Below, piece after piece: positions 18,560 to 27,181 of a stretch of DNA of 39,714 bases. The first letter of the stretch is position 1, and each line of letters opens with the position of its first letter. Under the pieces are notes generated by a model that was given only the letters and a program-made list of their open reading frames with translations, was not told where the DNA came from and did not search any database. A program made the translations under genes and the position numbers. The stretch comes from a virus: positions 1 through 39,714 of IMG/VR virus record IMGVR_UViG_3300031673_000189; one strand, written 5' to 3'.

Positions 18560-19330
18560 ATGGTCGAAGCTCAAAGTGCAATGACTACTCCAGATTCTGG
18601 AGTAAGTTTAAGTAATAATTCAGTAGAACCTAAAACAGAACAAACGCTGGCAGTAGCATCAGGCAATAAGCCGGAAGTTGCTCAAGAAACGGTAAATCCC
18701 GTTGCTGTAGAACAAGAAAAGACCTTGAAACAATCAGAGGTTGATAAACTTGTTGGGCGTGTTAAACACGAAGCAGCAGAAAAGGCACGTAAAGAAGCTT
18801 TTAACGATTATCAGCGGCAACTAGCTGCACAACCGATACAACCAATACAACAAAACACTGGTGGCATTGGGAATGTAGATATAGCAACTGAAGTTCGTAA
18901 TCAATCAATCTTGTTGGCACAACAAATGCGACTACAACAAGAAGGGGATTCCTTAAGGCAGAAAATTGAATTAGCCAAAGAGAAATACCCAGATTTTGAA
19001 AAAAAAGTTATGGAGCCTTTGAAGCTTAGAGAGTTGCCGATTCAATTTGCTGAAATATTAAATTCAGTTGATAACATTGGGGATTGTCTAAAAGAAATGG
19101 CAGATAATCCTACTAAATTTACTGAAGTAGCAAATGCCGCAGTTTGGAATCCTGAATTAGGTAAGAAATTATTATTTAAGCTGTCAGATTCTATTAAAAA
19201 GAATGAAGAGGTATTAAAACAACCTCCTGCACCACAGCCACTAGACCAGCTAAAACACTCACCAACTGGTACAGATAGTGGCGTATTGACTATTAAGGAT
19301 TTTAAAAAACAACCATGGTTACGTGGTTAA
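18560..19330 (+). CDS. Scaffolding protein, P22-like position
   Basis: 256 residues from the ATG at 18560, chosen for AGAGG 7 bp upstream; an in-frame ATG at 18518 has no good ribosome-binding site. Low-complexity N-terminus (Ser/Gln/Val/Pro, about 1-60), helical middle with heptad-like Gln/Leu (about 100-145), and a C-terminal part ending in FKKQPWLRG. Its place directly before coat matches the scaffold gene of P22-like phages, whose product guides prohead assembly and leaves before packaging. The assignment rests on gene order and composition. Confidence 0.65.
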   Translation: MVEAQSAMTTPDSGVSLSNNSVEPKTEQTLAVASGNKPEVAQETVNPVAVEQEKTLKQSEVDKLVGRVKHEAAEKARKEAFNDYQRQLAAQPIQPIQQNTGGIGNVDIATEVRNQSILLAQQMRLQQEGDSLRQKIELAKEKYPDFEKKVMEPLKLRELPIQFAEILNSVDNIGDCLKEMADNPTKFTEVANAAVWNPELGKKLLFKLSDSIKKNEEVLKQPPAPQPLDQLKHSPTGTDSGVLTIKDFKKQPWLRG

Positions 19331-19396
19331 TCTTAAAATAGTTTAGCAAAGCCATTATCTCTACTTAATTCTTAATTGATTATTTGGAGATTCCAA

Positions 19397-20659
19397 ATGC
19401 CTTTGCCTTCTAATATTTTACAAACGGTACAAACGTACCAATCATCGGAATTGGCTTTTTTACAAAACCTTTTCTGTTTCATTAGTACCGCAAACACAAA
19501 ATTCAAAGATTTCGAAAAGAGAGAAGCGAATTTGGGTGATACGGTTAATTTTGATTTACCACCGCGCTATACGACTACTAATAGTTTGATAGCTACTTTC
19601 CAAGATTCTAAACAACGCGTTCAAAGCTTGACGGTTGACAAAGCGGTTAACACTGCTTATGCGTTCAGCGCTCAACAGTTCATTTTTAACGTGAAAGATT
19701 ACATGGAAAAATTTGGTAAAGCCGCCATTTATGAAATTGGCTCACAGATTGAAGCCGATGTAGCACAAAACTGCATCGAAAACCACACTTTCCGTTTTTA
19801 TGGTGATGGTGTAACTGCTATCAATTCTTACAGCCAATTAGCTACCGCTATGGCGTATTTCCGTAACTTCTCAGCAGTAAAAGATAATGCTCGTGGTTAT
19901 TTGCATGATATCGCAGTACCGGGAATTATCAATTCTGGTTTGAGTCAATTTGTTATGGATCGTAACGAACAAATCGCCAATTCTTGGGAATTAGGAAGAT
20001 TTGCCCATACTGAATGGTACCAATCCAATTTGTTACCTCTTCACGTTTCCGGTTTAATTGGTAATGGTGCGAGTGCAGCAGTTCAAACTTTGACTGTTGT
20101 AAGCACTAACGACCCAACCGGTGCCGCTATTACCCAAATCACTTGTACTTGTGATGGTTCGTTGTCAGGTGCTACTGGTGTAATTAAAGCTGGTGACGTT
20201 GGTCAGTTTGTTGATGGCGTGAGTGGACAGCCCAATATGCGCTATCTAACTTTTGTTGGTCATAAAGTATCTGCAAATACAGTTCAAGTTCGTGCTACTG
20301 CTGATGCTGATGCCTCAACCACTACGGTTGTGTTAAGCGTATTTCCAACTCTATGTGCAACGCAAACTCAAGATCAAAATATCAATAACAACATTGTTGC
20401 TGGTATGAAGATTAAGATGATGCCGTCACATCGTGCTGGTTTAATTACATCTGGCAATCCATTGTTCTTAGCAATGCCGCGTTTACCAGAACAAGTTCCG
20501 TACCCAACTGCTAATGAATCAGATCCAGAATCTGGTGTTTCATTACGTATGTATTACGGTTCATTGTTTGGACAAAACCAAAGTGGATTTGTTCATGATG
20601 CAATTTGGGGATCAACCATGGTTGACGAAAATGCAATGCGCATTCTTTTCCCAGCTTAA
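19397..20659 (+). CDS. Major capsid (coat) protein, P22-like
   Basis: 420 residues, close to P22 coat (430). Start at the ATG at 19397 (MPLPSNIL) with GGAG upstream. Typical pattern: a short N-terminal helix, FKDFEKREANLGDTVNFDLPPRY and the loop TTTNSLIATFQDSKQRVQSLTVDK, which is the P22 family signature in this region. The central extra domain is Thr/Ala/Gly-rich (about 225-320). The end is WGSTMVDENAMRILFPA. HK97-fold shells of about 415 copies are typical. High expression is expected. Confidence 0.85.
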   Translation: MPLPSNILQTVQTYQSSELAFLQNLFCFISTANTKFKDFEKREANLGDTVNFDLPPRYTTTNSLIATFQDSKQRVQSLTVDKAVNTAYAFSAQQFIFNVKDYMEKFGKAAIYEIGSQIEADVAQNCIENHTFRFYGDGVTAINSYSQLATAMAYFRNFSAVKDNARGYLHDIAVPGIINSGLSQFVMDRNEQIANSWELGRFAHTEWYQSNLLPLHVSGLIGNGASAAVQTLTVVSTNDPTGAAITQITCTCDGSLSGATGVIKAGDVGQFVDGVSGQPNMRYLTFVGHKVSANTVQVRATADADASTTTVVLSVFPTLCATQTQDQNINNNIVAGMKIKMMPSHRAGLITSGNPLFLAMPRLPEQVPYPTANESDPESGVSLRMYYGSLFGQNQSGFVHDAIWGSTMVDENAMRILFPA

Positions 20660-20687
20660 TTAACTAAATAATTGGAGATTTGAAAAA

Positions 20688-21419
20688 ATGACTAAACAAC
20701 AAGTTATAGATAAATCAAATCTTTATATTGACGGTTTAGCAGTCGCTTGGGGTAGTAACACTACCCTAACGGTTGCTGCCGGAAAATGTAGAGATTCAAG
20801 CGATGCTTTTGATATGACCTTAGCGGCTTCTGCCACTATTAATGCGGCTGTCAATGGTGTCAATGGTTTGGACACTGGCAGTTTTGCTGCTAGCAAAGTA
20901 TATGCTGTGTTATTGATTGGCGATTCACGCGGTTTCAATGCGACCAAATGTTTGCTTTCACTATCAGCTACTGCGCCAACTATGCCATTCGGATATGACA
21001 TTATTCGAAGAATTGGCTGGGCGGTTACTGATTCTAGCACTCATTTTATTTTGGCTTATCAATCAGGATCGGGCAAAGAAAGACTATACAGCTTTGATGC
21101 TCCAATAGCCTCGGTAAGCGCAGGAACTTCAGCAACTTTTGCGGCTATTGATTGCAGTACCTATTTACCGGCAGTTGAAAATTTACCGGTTAAACTGTTA
21201 GTTGCTGTAACACCAACAGCTGCTTCTGATAGCGCAAACGTTCGTCCAGGCGGTTCTTCGGCAACTACCGGCAGTTATATAGCTGGTTCAGTAGCTACTA
21301 AAATCAATAGTGGCGAACTATCTGTTATTGCAAAACTAGTTTCTAGTGTTCCCAAATATGAATATAAAGTAACTGGTTCAGTTGATATATCAGTGGTTTC
21401 GTTTGTTGATTATCTTTAA
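20688..21419 (+). CDS. Putative virion protein after coat (243 aa)
   Basis: Rich in Ala, Ser and Thr, with beta-like alternation; no membrane segment. It directly follows the coat gene with GGAG before the ATG. Proteins in this place are often capsid decoration proteins or head-tail connectors. The composition (small residues, few charges) suits a virion surface protein. I do not recognise the family. Confidence 0.55.
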   Translation: MTKQQVIDKSNLYIDGLAVAWGSNTTLTVAAGKCRDSSDAFDMTLAASATINAAVNGVNGLDTGSFAASKVYAVLLIGDSRGFNATKCLLSLSATAPTMPFGYDIIRRIGWAVTDSSTHFILAYQSGSGKERLYSFDAPIASVSAGTSATFAAIDCSTYLPAVENLPVKLLVAVTPTAASDSANVRPGGSSATTGSYIAGSVATKINSGELSVIAKLVSSVPKYEYKVTGSVDISVVSFVDYL

Positions 21420-21431
21420 TGGAGAATAGGG

Positions 21432-22142
21432 ATGTCTTATACAGCTAGAAAACTTATAACAAAAGCCTTTTTCCTTTCTGGTGTTGCTAGCCGATCTTTG
21501 CAAACTATATCGGCCGATCAATTAACTGAAGGATTGGAATTGTTAAATGCTTTATTGGCGTTTAAGACAGCCCAACAAAGATTAATTCCTTATTATGAGG
21601 AATATTCTTTAACAGCAGTTTTAGGCCAGGAGAAATATTTTATCCCTGGCCTAATTTCTGTTGAAACTCTTACTTTTTATATTGGTTCAATTAGATTCCA
21701 AATGAATGAACAGCAGAGGAAGCAATATTTTGGTTCTCCTCGTGTTGATAATGTTAATACTTTGCCATACAACTGGCATACCGAAAGAGTGGTTGGCGGT
21801 TCTGATTTATATATTTATTTTACACCGAACACAACTTACCCGTTGAAAATATGGGGTAAGTTTGGCTTAGATAGTATTACAAGTGAGAACACAGATTTAA
21901 GCCTTATTTATGATCAATTTTATATTGAATATTTAAGATACGCTTTAGCTGAATATATATGCGCTGATTACAATATTACTTTTCAACCGCAATCACAGCA
22001 AAAGCTTAATGAATTAGAAAGCATGTTAACTGATATAAGCCCTATGGATTTAAGCATAAAAAAGATATCTTCGTTTAGTTCAGAAGGGGCTCATGGCGAT
22101 ATATATCTAGATGCTAATTTAGCACACGGTTGGAGACGATGA
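21432..22142 (+). CDS. Tail accessory factor, P22 gp4-like
   Basis: 236 residues. N-terminus MSYTARKLITKAFFLSGVASRS...SADQLTEGLELLNALLA is typical of the gp4-like head-completion/tail adaptor family (two helices around an L.E.L..LN..L motif). It is longer than P22 gp4 (166). Expected to form the ring between portal and tail machine. It stands between the coat group and the gp10-like gene, as in P22, and overlaps the next start (ATGA). Confidence 0.7.
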   Translation: MSYTARKLITKAFFLSGVASRSLQTISADQLTEGLELLNALLAFKTAQQRLIPYYEEYSLTAVLGQEKYFIPGLISVETLTFYIGSIRFQMNEQQRKQYFGSPRVDNVNTLPYNWHTERVVGGSDLYIYFTPNTTYPLKIWGKFGLDSITSENTDLSLIYDQFYIEYLRYALAEYICADYNITFQPQSQQKLNELESMLTDISPMDLSIKKISSFSSEGAHGDIYLDANLAHGWRR

Positions 22143-23773
22143 GACTAAACCAGCAAACAACTCAAGATGTACCTTTCCCTATTGTTGGGTCAAGCACTTT
22201 TGGTCGTTATCCAAAGATATCTCCGTCTAAAACCTATAATATGATTATCTCGGATAATTGGCTGGTTCCATACGCAGGTCATGAGAAAAAAATTTTAACA
22301 TCTGATAGCTCACAAGGTAGGGGATTATTTACTAGTGTTAGAAGCGGTAAAATGTTTTTTGTTGCTAATGATGATGTGTTTTTAATAGATTCTGCTTTAG
22401 ACCATACTAGTGTGGGGACATTAGAAACAACAGCAGGAGATGTATTTATAGCAGAAAATAATGCTAGCCAAATAGCTATATGTGATAAAAAAAATATCTA
22501 TATTTATGATTATTCCCCGACTGGTACCGGGTTAACAAAAGTTAATACTAGTTTTACACCTGATTATGTTTCATTTCAGGATGGTTATTTTATAGCAGGA
22601 GTTCTTGGAAGTAGAGAATGGAGATTGTCCGATCCAAATAATGGCTTGTCTTGGAAAGATACACCGGACGTAATTGGAAATTTACAAACCAAACCAGATA
22701 CTGTCGTGGCTTGTGTTCCTGCTCCAGGAAGAGGCGGACAGCTATATATTATGGGTAATACTGTAACTGAAGTTTGGATGGATGTAGGTGCGCAGTTATT
22801 TCCATACCAAAGAACGAATGCGTTTAATATAGATTACGGATGTGCTAATGCGGCAACAATAGCAGCCGGAGATACATTTATAGTTTGGTTGGGTGTAAAT
22901 GAAAAATCTGGTTTGGCTATTATGTATAGCACTGGTGGAGATGTTGAGCAAATTTCAAGTGATGGAATAAATTTTCAATTAGCTAATTTAAAAAATCCAA
23001 CTAATGCTTATGGTTTTTTGTTTAAACAAGATGGGCATTTGTTTTATCAATTAACATTCCCAGACTTCAGGGATAATTTAACGTTAGTTTACGATTTTAA
23101 TACTAAGAAATTCTTTCATCTATGTGATGAAAAAATGAATTATCATATAGCTAAAAGAATATCATTTTATAACGATAACTATTATTTCATAAGTTTAAAG
23201 GATGGTCATATTTATGAAATGAACAGCGAATTTACTACTTATGATGGTGAAGAAATACCAAGAATAAGAATGGCGGATTCTTTTAGGCTTCCTGACCAAT
23301 CTATGTTTGTTATAAACAATTTTTCCTTCATTCTTGAGCAGGGAAATCCAAGGAGCCAACAATTCACGCCATTACAGCAGTACAAGGGATTGATAGGGTC
23401 ATCTACGGATTTCCCTGCTAGGGATGAAGTAAATATTGGGGATTATTTCAATATAACAAATGTCGTAACAGACAACTACACACCTGCTACTAATACAGGA
23501 AAAAGTTACGTTAGTGGTGAAAAAATTGTTTGGAATGGGGCTGATTGGGCTTTAGTTAATGAAACCGAGGCGGCTGTAGATTTATCTGTTTCTAGGGATG
23601 GTGGTGAAGTATTTAGTAGCAATATAAGAATGAATTTAAACAAACAGGGAAGCAGAATAAATAAATTCATATTGTGGGGTTTGGGTGCAGCTAATGAATT
23701 TTATCCACAATTAAGATTTTGGGGTGTTGGACGATTTGTTGTATCAAATGGTTTATTGAGTATATACAAATGA
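22139..23773 (+). CDS. Packaged-DNA stabilisation protein, P22 gp10-like
   Basis: 544 residues. The long stretch of beta-rich sequence with repeated Gly-Arg-X-Leu and Trp-Asp motifs (GRGLFTSVRSGKMFFVANDDVFLID, RGGQLYIMGNTVTEVWMD) is typical of the gp10 beta-propeller-like tail factors of P22-type phages. It caps the gp4 ring and closes the head before needle addition. I start it at the ATG at 22139 overlapping the gp4-like stop; a TTG nine bases earlier is less likely. It is longer than P22 gp10 (472). Confidence 0.75.
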   Translation: MRLNQQTTQDVPFPIVGSSTFGRYPKISPSKTYNMIISDNWLVPYAGHEKKILTSDSSQGRGLFTSVRSGKMFFVANDDVFLIDSALDHTSVGTLETTAGDVFIAENNASQIAICDKKNIYIYDYSPTGTGLTKVNTSFTPDYVSFQDGYFIAGVLGSREWRLSDPNNGLSWKDTPDVIGNLQTKPDTVVACVPAPGRGGQLYIMGNTVTEVWMDVGAQLFPYQRTNAFNIDYGCANAATIAAGDTFIVWLGVNEKSGLAIMYSTGGDVEQISSDGINFQLANLKNPTNAYGFLFKQDGHLFYQLTFPDFRDNLTLVYDFNTKKFFHLCDEKMNYHIAKRISFYNDNYYFISLKDGHIYEMNSEFTTYDGEEIPRIRMADSFRLPDQSMFVINNFSFILEQGNPRSQQFTPLQQYKGLIGSSTDFPARDEVNIGDYFNITNVVTDNYTPATNTGKSYVSGEKIVWNGADWALVNETEAAVDLSVSRDGGEVFSSNIRMNLNKQGSRINKFILWGLGAANEFYPQLRFWGVGRFVVSNGLLSIYK

Positions 23774-24033
23774 AAATACCTAATTTTGTTGAAACACAAT
23801 TTGTAGATAAAGACGGCAATTTAACCCCGATTTGGAAGCAGACAATGATGCAACTTTTTCAGGAATTGCAAAATAATGCTTCAAATGAGGGAATAAAGAT
23901 ACCACAGCAAGATACGGCAAATATTGCTGTGCTAAATAATTCCAAGTCGACTGGTGCTTTAATTTATGACGCAGATAATCATAAATTGAAAGTTAATTTA
24001 AACGGTACATTTAAAGAAATTCAAATATTATAG
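23770..24033 (+). CDS. Small virion-region protein (87 aa), KIPNFVETQFVDKDG type
   Basis: ATGA overlap with the gp10-like stop. Pattern: a short extended N-terminus, a helix (TPIWKQTMMQLFQELQNN), then TGALIYDADNHKLKVNLNGTFKEIQ, a beta hairpin. Similar proteins occur in other P22-like and Autographivirus-like late regions. Needle (gp26-like) function is possible from the position but the length is short. I treat it as structural of unknown role. Confidence 0.55.
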   Translation: MKIPNFVETQFVDKDGNLTPIWKQTMMQLFQELQNNASNEGIKIPQQDTANIAVLNNSKSTGALIYDADNHKLKVNLNGTFKEIQIL

Positions 24034-24040
24034 GTGATTT

Positions 24041-24823
24041 ATGTCAAAAGCAAATTGGGGTGGTGGAGCAACTGGAGCATTATCAGGCGCTGAAGCAGGG
24101 TCTATGTTTGGGCCGTGGGGTGCTGCTATTGGTGGTGGTCTTGGTGGTTTAATGGGTTTGTTTGGTGGTGGAAATAGAAGTAATCCTGCGGATGCTGCTA
24201 ATCCATATTTAAATCAGATTTCTGGTATTCAACATCAATATTATGATCCGTATGTTAAGGCCGGACAGGGCGCAATGAGTACATTGCAAGGCCAATACGG
24301 TAATTTAATTAATGACCCAACTGCTTTAATGAGCCAGATTGGAAGTAAATTTCAAGCATCACCTGGTTATCAATATCAATTAGATCAGGCGCTTGGTGCT
24401 GGGAATAGAGCGGCTGCAGCCGGTGGAATGCTGGGTACTCCAGCAGAACAATCAGCTATGCAAAAAAACGCAATGGGGCTTGCTAATCAAGATTATTATA
24501 ATTTCATGGATAGAGGAATGAAAGATTATCAAATGGGATTGGGTGGTTTGGGCGATATAAATCAAATGGGTTATGAGGCATCAACAGGTTTGGCTAATAA
24601 TCTATCCCAAGCTTTAATGAGCCAAGCTAATTTAGCTTATTCTGGTGCGGCTAATCAAAACCAATCTTCTGGAGGAATGTTTGGTGGATTATTAGGAATG
24701 ATGGGCGGTGGATTGCCAGGATTAAAGAGTTTATTTCCGCAGAAACAGCCAACTGGCGGCGGTGGTGGTTATCCAATGCAATTTGGTAATCCTGGGAATG
24801 CATTTCAAAATTATGGTTATTAG
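24041..24823 (+). CDS. Putative DNA-ejection protein (gp7/gp20-like position)
   Basis: 260 residues. The N-terminus is a Gly/Ala-rich hydrophobic stretch (about 10-45: GALSGAEAGSMFGPWGAAIGGGLGG) like a glycine-zipper membrane segment. The middle is Gln/Tyr/Ala-rich, and the C-terminus Gly-rich (MFGGLLGMMGGGLPGLKSLF). Ejection proteins of P22-like phages have such membrane-seeking glycine segments and enter the cell envelope with DNA. The name follows from the position and composition only. Confidence 0.6.
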   Translation: MSKANWGGGATGALSGAEAGSMFGPWGAAIGGGLGGLMGLFGGGNRSNPADAANPYLNQISGIQHQYYDPYVKAGQGAMSTLQGQYGNLINDPTALMSQIGSKFQASPGYQYQLDQALGAGNRAAAAGGMLGTPAEQSAMQKNAMGLANQDYYNFMDRGMKDYQMGLGGLGDINQMGYEASTGLANNLSQALMSQANLAYSGAANQNQSSGGMFGGLLGMMGGGLPGLKSLFPQKQPTGGGGGYPMQFGNPGNAFQNYGY

Positions 24824-24838
24824 TGGGAGATTAATTAA

Positions 24839-25801
24839 ATGAGTATTCCAACTGATTATACATTCGTAGCTACATATGGCGCTTCGATAGATGCCGAAAA
24901 AGGCGGTGGTTTACTGATTGGTACGCCTGTAGGTGGAGCTGCGGTTTTATCTGGAGTTTTAGATTTGGCGCATGGTGATGTTAGGTATGTGGACTATAGC
25001 GCGACATATAACTCGGATAACGTACAGGTAGGAGCTGTAAAATTTATTGTTATTCCTAATTATAGTGGAACACCGCTACATGGAAATGTGTTTTTTTGCA
25101 CAACTGAAGCAGAAGGAAACTATAATAATAATATACAAATTACACATGAGGTAACTGGAAATATTGAAATATCAATTATTGATTCAGCAGGAACACCGAT
25201 AGTAGCTGGAACTTATTTTTGGCAACCGGTATTAGGTCGTCCTTATGAGTTGGAGCTAGATTATGACCTTACTACTGGAATAGTTAGACTATTTATAGAT
25301 GGTAGATTTGTTTATGAAAATTTATCTGCTACCGGTACAAGATCGTCAAGCATTGGTATTTTAAGGGTTGGTTGTAGTTGGGATAGCATTAGCACACCTG
25401 CTACTAATTTTAGTATAGCAAAACTAATTATTTACAATGCAGTTCAGCATACTGCTAATTATACCCCTGGCTATTGCTTGGGGTGGGTTATCGAAACCGA
25501 GCCAACGTTAATCAACGTATTTGGTTTTATAAAAGATTTAGTAAATATTTCTTATACCCAAATAAGGATTGTTGTTTCTGCGGCTAATGTTTTTGAATAT
25601 GGGAATTTAGAAGTTTACAAAACAATTGTAGAAACAACTAGCGGAACTAATGGTTATTGGACTATACCATTAATTGAAAATACTAGTACTAATGTTTCTT
25701 ATACATTTAGTTTCTATTTGAATAATACATTATTGAAACAATATACGGACATAATAATTCCTAGTACCAATAATTGTATTCCATTTACAGATTTGATTTA
25801 A
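24839..25801 (+). CDS. LamG-like carbohydrate-binding virion protein
   Basis: 320 residues. The domain at about 40-212 contains LDLAHGDVRYV, a jelly-roll-like series of strands (ELELDYDLTTGIVRLFIDG), and YNAVQHTANYTPGY at the end. The same opening and end, with the strands between, recur in the 559-aa fibre at 35219 (about residues 136-306). The pattern (D..G..RLFIDG) is typical of concanavalin/LamG modules, hence a probable sugar-binding role. The C-terminal third looks different and beta-rich. It lies between two ejection-type genes. Confidence 0.6.
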   Translation: MSIPTDYTFVATYGASIDAEKGGGLLIGTPVGGAAVLSGVLDLAHGDVRYVDYSATYNSDNVQVGAVKFIVIPNYSGTPLHGNVFFCTTEAEGNYNNNIQITHEVTGNIEISIIDSAGTPIVAGTYFWQPVLGRPYELELDYDLTTGIVRLFIDGRFVYENLSATGTRSSSIGILRVGCSWDSISTPATNFSIAKLIIYNAVQHTANYTPGYCLGWVIETEPTLINVFGFIKDLVNISYTQIRIVVSAANVFEYGNLEVYKTIVETTSGTNGYWTIPLIENTSTNVSYTFSFYLNNTLLKQYTDIIIPSTNNCIPFTDLI

Positions 25802-25810
25802 AGGTGATAT

Positions 25811-27181
25811 ATGTCAATAGGTGTATCAAAATTCGATCCATTAAGTTTTGATGAGGCTAATCCTGAATTGGTTGGCGCGCAGCATATGAATGCGTTGCTT
25901 GGTCAGATATTGCAAAACCAAAGTCAGGCTACTGCAAATAGATTTCAGGCTCCAACTTTGCAAGCAGCGTTAACACAAGAGCAAGCTAAAGCCCAATATG
26001 CACCGCAAATGACTTTAGCTGAATTGTTGGCTAAACAAGAGGAAGCTCCTTATAAAGAAGCTCAAATACAAGAAATACTGAAAGGAACTATTCCTTTGAA
26101 TCAAGCGCAGGCAGGTTTGTTTAATGCAGAAACTAAATTTATGCCACTAAAGTATGCTTCAGAAGCAGCTGCAAATGCCAGAGCTGGAAGCAGATTTGGA
26201 GATGCATATCAATTTGCTAGAATTTTACAAAGTTTGCCAGAAAAACAGCGAGCCGATTACATAACTGCAAATCCTGAAGCGATGCAAAATTTGCAAAATA
26301 CACTGGGGAATAAAGCGCTTCAGCAACAAGTTAGTTATCCGCAACAATTGGTTGATACATTATTGCGTAAACAATTTGGCAATATTTTACCTGAAGAGCC
26401 AGGTGCGTCAGGACAAGGTTCGCAATCATCGGATTACTCGCGGCAACAAATCGCAACCCTAGCCGATGCTTTAAATGGAAATTATCCAAAACAACCTCAG
26501 CCGACACAGCCAACACAGCCGACGCCACAAGCTTCGGGAGTTGAGGGATCTACTTTTGGATCAGGAGGCGCGCAACAGGCTGCGGATATTACCACTCAAA
26601 TGCAGCATTCGCAAAACTTAATGAAAGCTGATTCTCAAACAAAAAAACGTGCTGGTGCAGTTATAGCTTTTGAAAGCACTATGTTTAAACCAGAAGTTAT
26701 GGCGCAATATGTTCCCAGAATAAATAATGCGCTTCAATATGCTGGTATGATTGGGGCTGGTAAAAACATTACTGACACTTGGTTGAATCAGCATCAAGGT
26801 GCCAAAGAAGATTACGACTGGTATCAAAATACGTTTGGGACATTAGCTAATAATGGAATAAAGTATTTAGAGAATATGGGTGCAACAGACGAAGCTAGTA
26901 AAACAGCAAAAACAATGGTGGATGTAATAGATAAACCTAGCTCAAATCCTGAAAGGGCACGCGTAGCAATTAACAGATTGATGAGTACGATCCAAGATTT
27001 TGGTGATGGAGTTATTAATTCTGCTGAGCCTGGTACAAAAGGTACGTATAGAAAGACATCGGGCATTCCTAGATTACAAGGGGATTATCTTGATTACAAA
27101 CCTGATCAATCAGGAAGTGTTTCTAAATCAATTGGAAACAAAACATACAAAAAAATAAACGGCAAGTGGTATGAGCTATGA
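25811..27181 (+). CDS. Putative internal virion/ejection protein (456 aa)
   Basis: Gln/Ala-rich helical N-terminus (about 20-170: AQHMNALLGQILQNQSQATANRF and similar), a Pro/Gln/Thr linker (about 215-250) and a soluble C-terminal domain. Long Ala/Gln helices with no catalytic motif are typical of P22-like injection proteins (gp7, gp20, gp16), which leave the virion with the DNA. Its place between the 24041 and 27178 genes supports this. No specific homologue recognised. Confidence 0.55.
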   Translation: MSIGVSKFDPLSFDEANPELVGAQHMNALLGQILQNQSQATANRFQAPTLQAALTQEQAKAQYAPQMTLAELLAKQEEAPYKEAQIQEILKGTIPLNQAQAGLFNAETKFMPLKYASEAAANARAGSRFGDAYQFARILQSLPEKQRADYITANPEAMQNLQNTLGNKALQQQVSYPQQLVDTLLRKQFGNILPEEPGASGQGSQSSDYSRQQIATLADALNGNYPKQPQPTQPTQPTPQASGVEGSTFGSGGAQQAADITTQMQHSQNLMKADSQTKKRAGAVIAFESTMFKPEVMAQYVPRINNALQYAGMIGAGKNITDTWLNQHQGAKEDYDWYQNTFGTLANNGIKYLENMGATDEASKTAKTMVDVIDKPSSNPERARVAINRLMSTIQDFGDGVINSAEPGTKGTYRKTSGIPRLQGDYLDYKPDQSGSVSKSIGNKTYKKINGKWYEL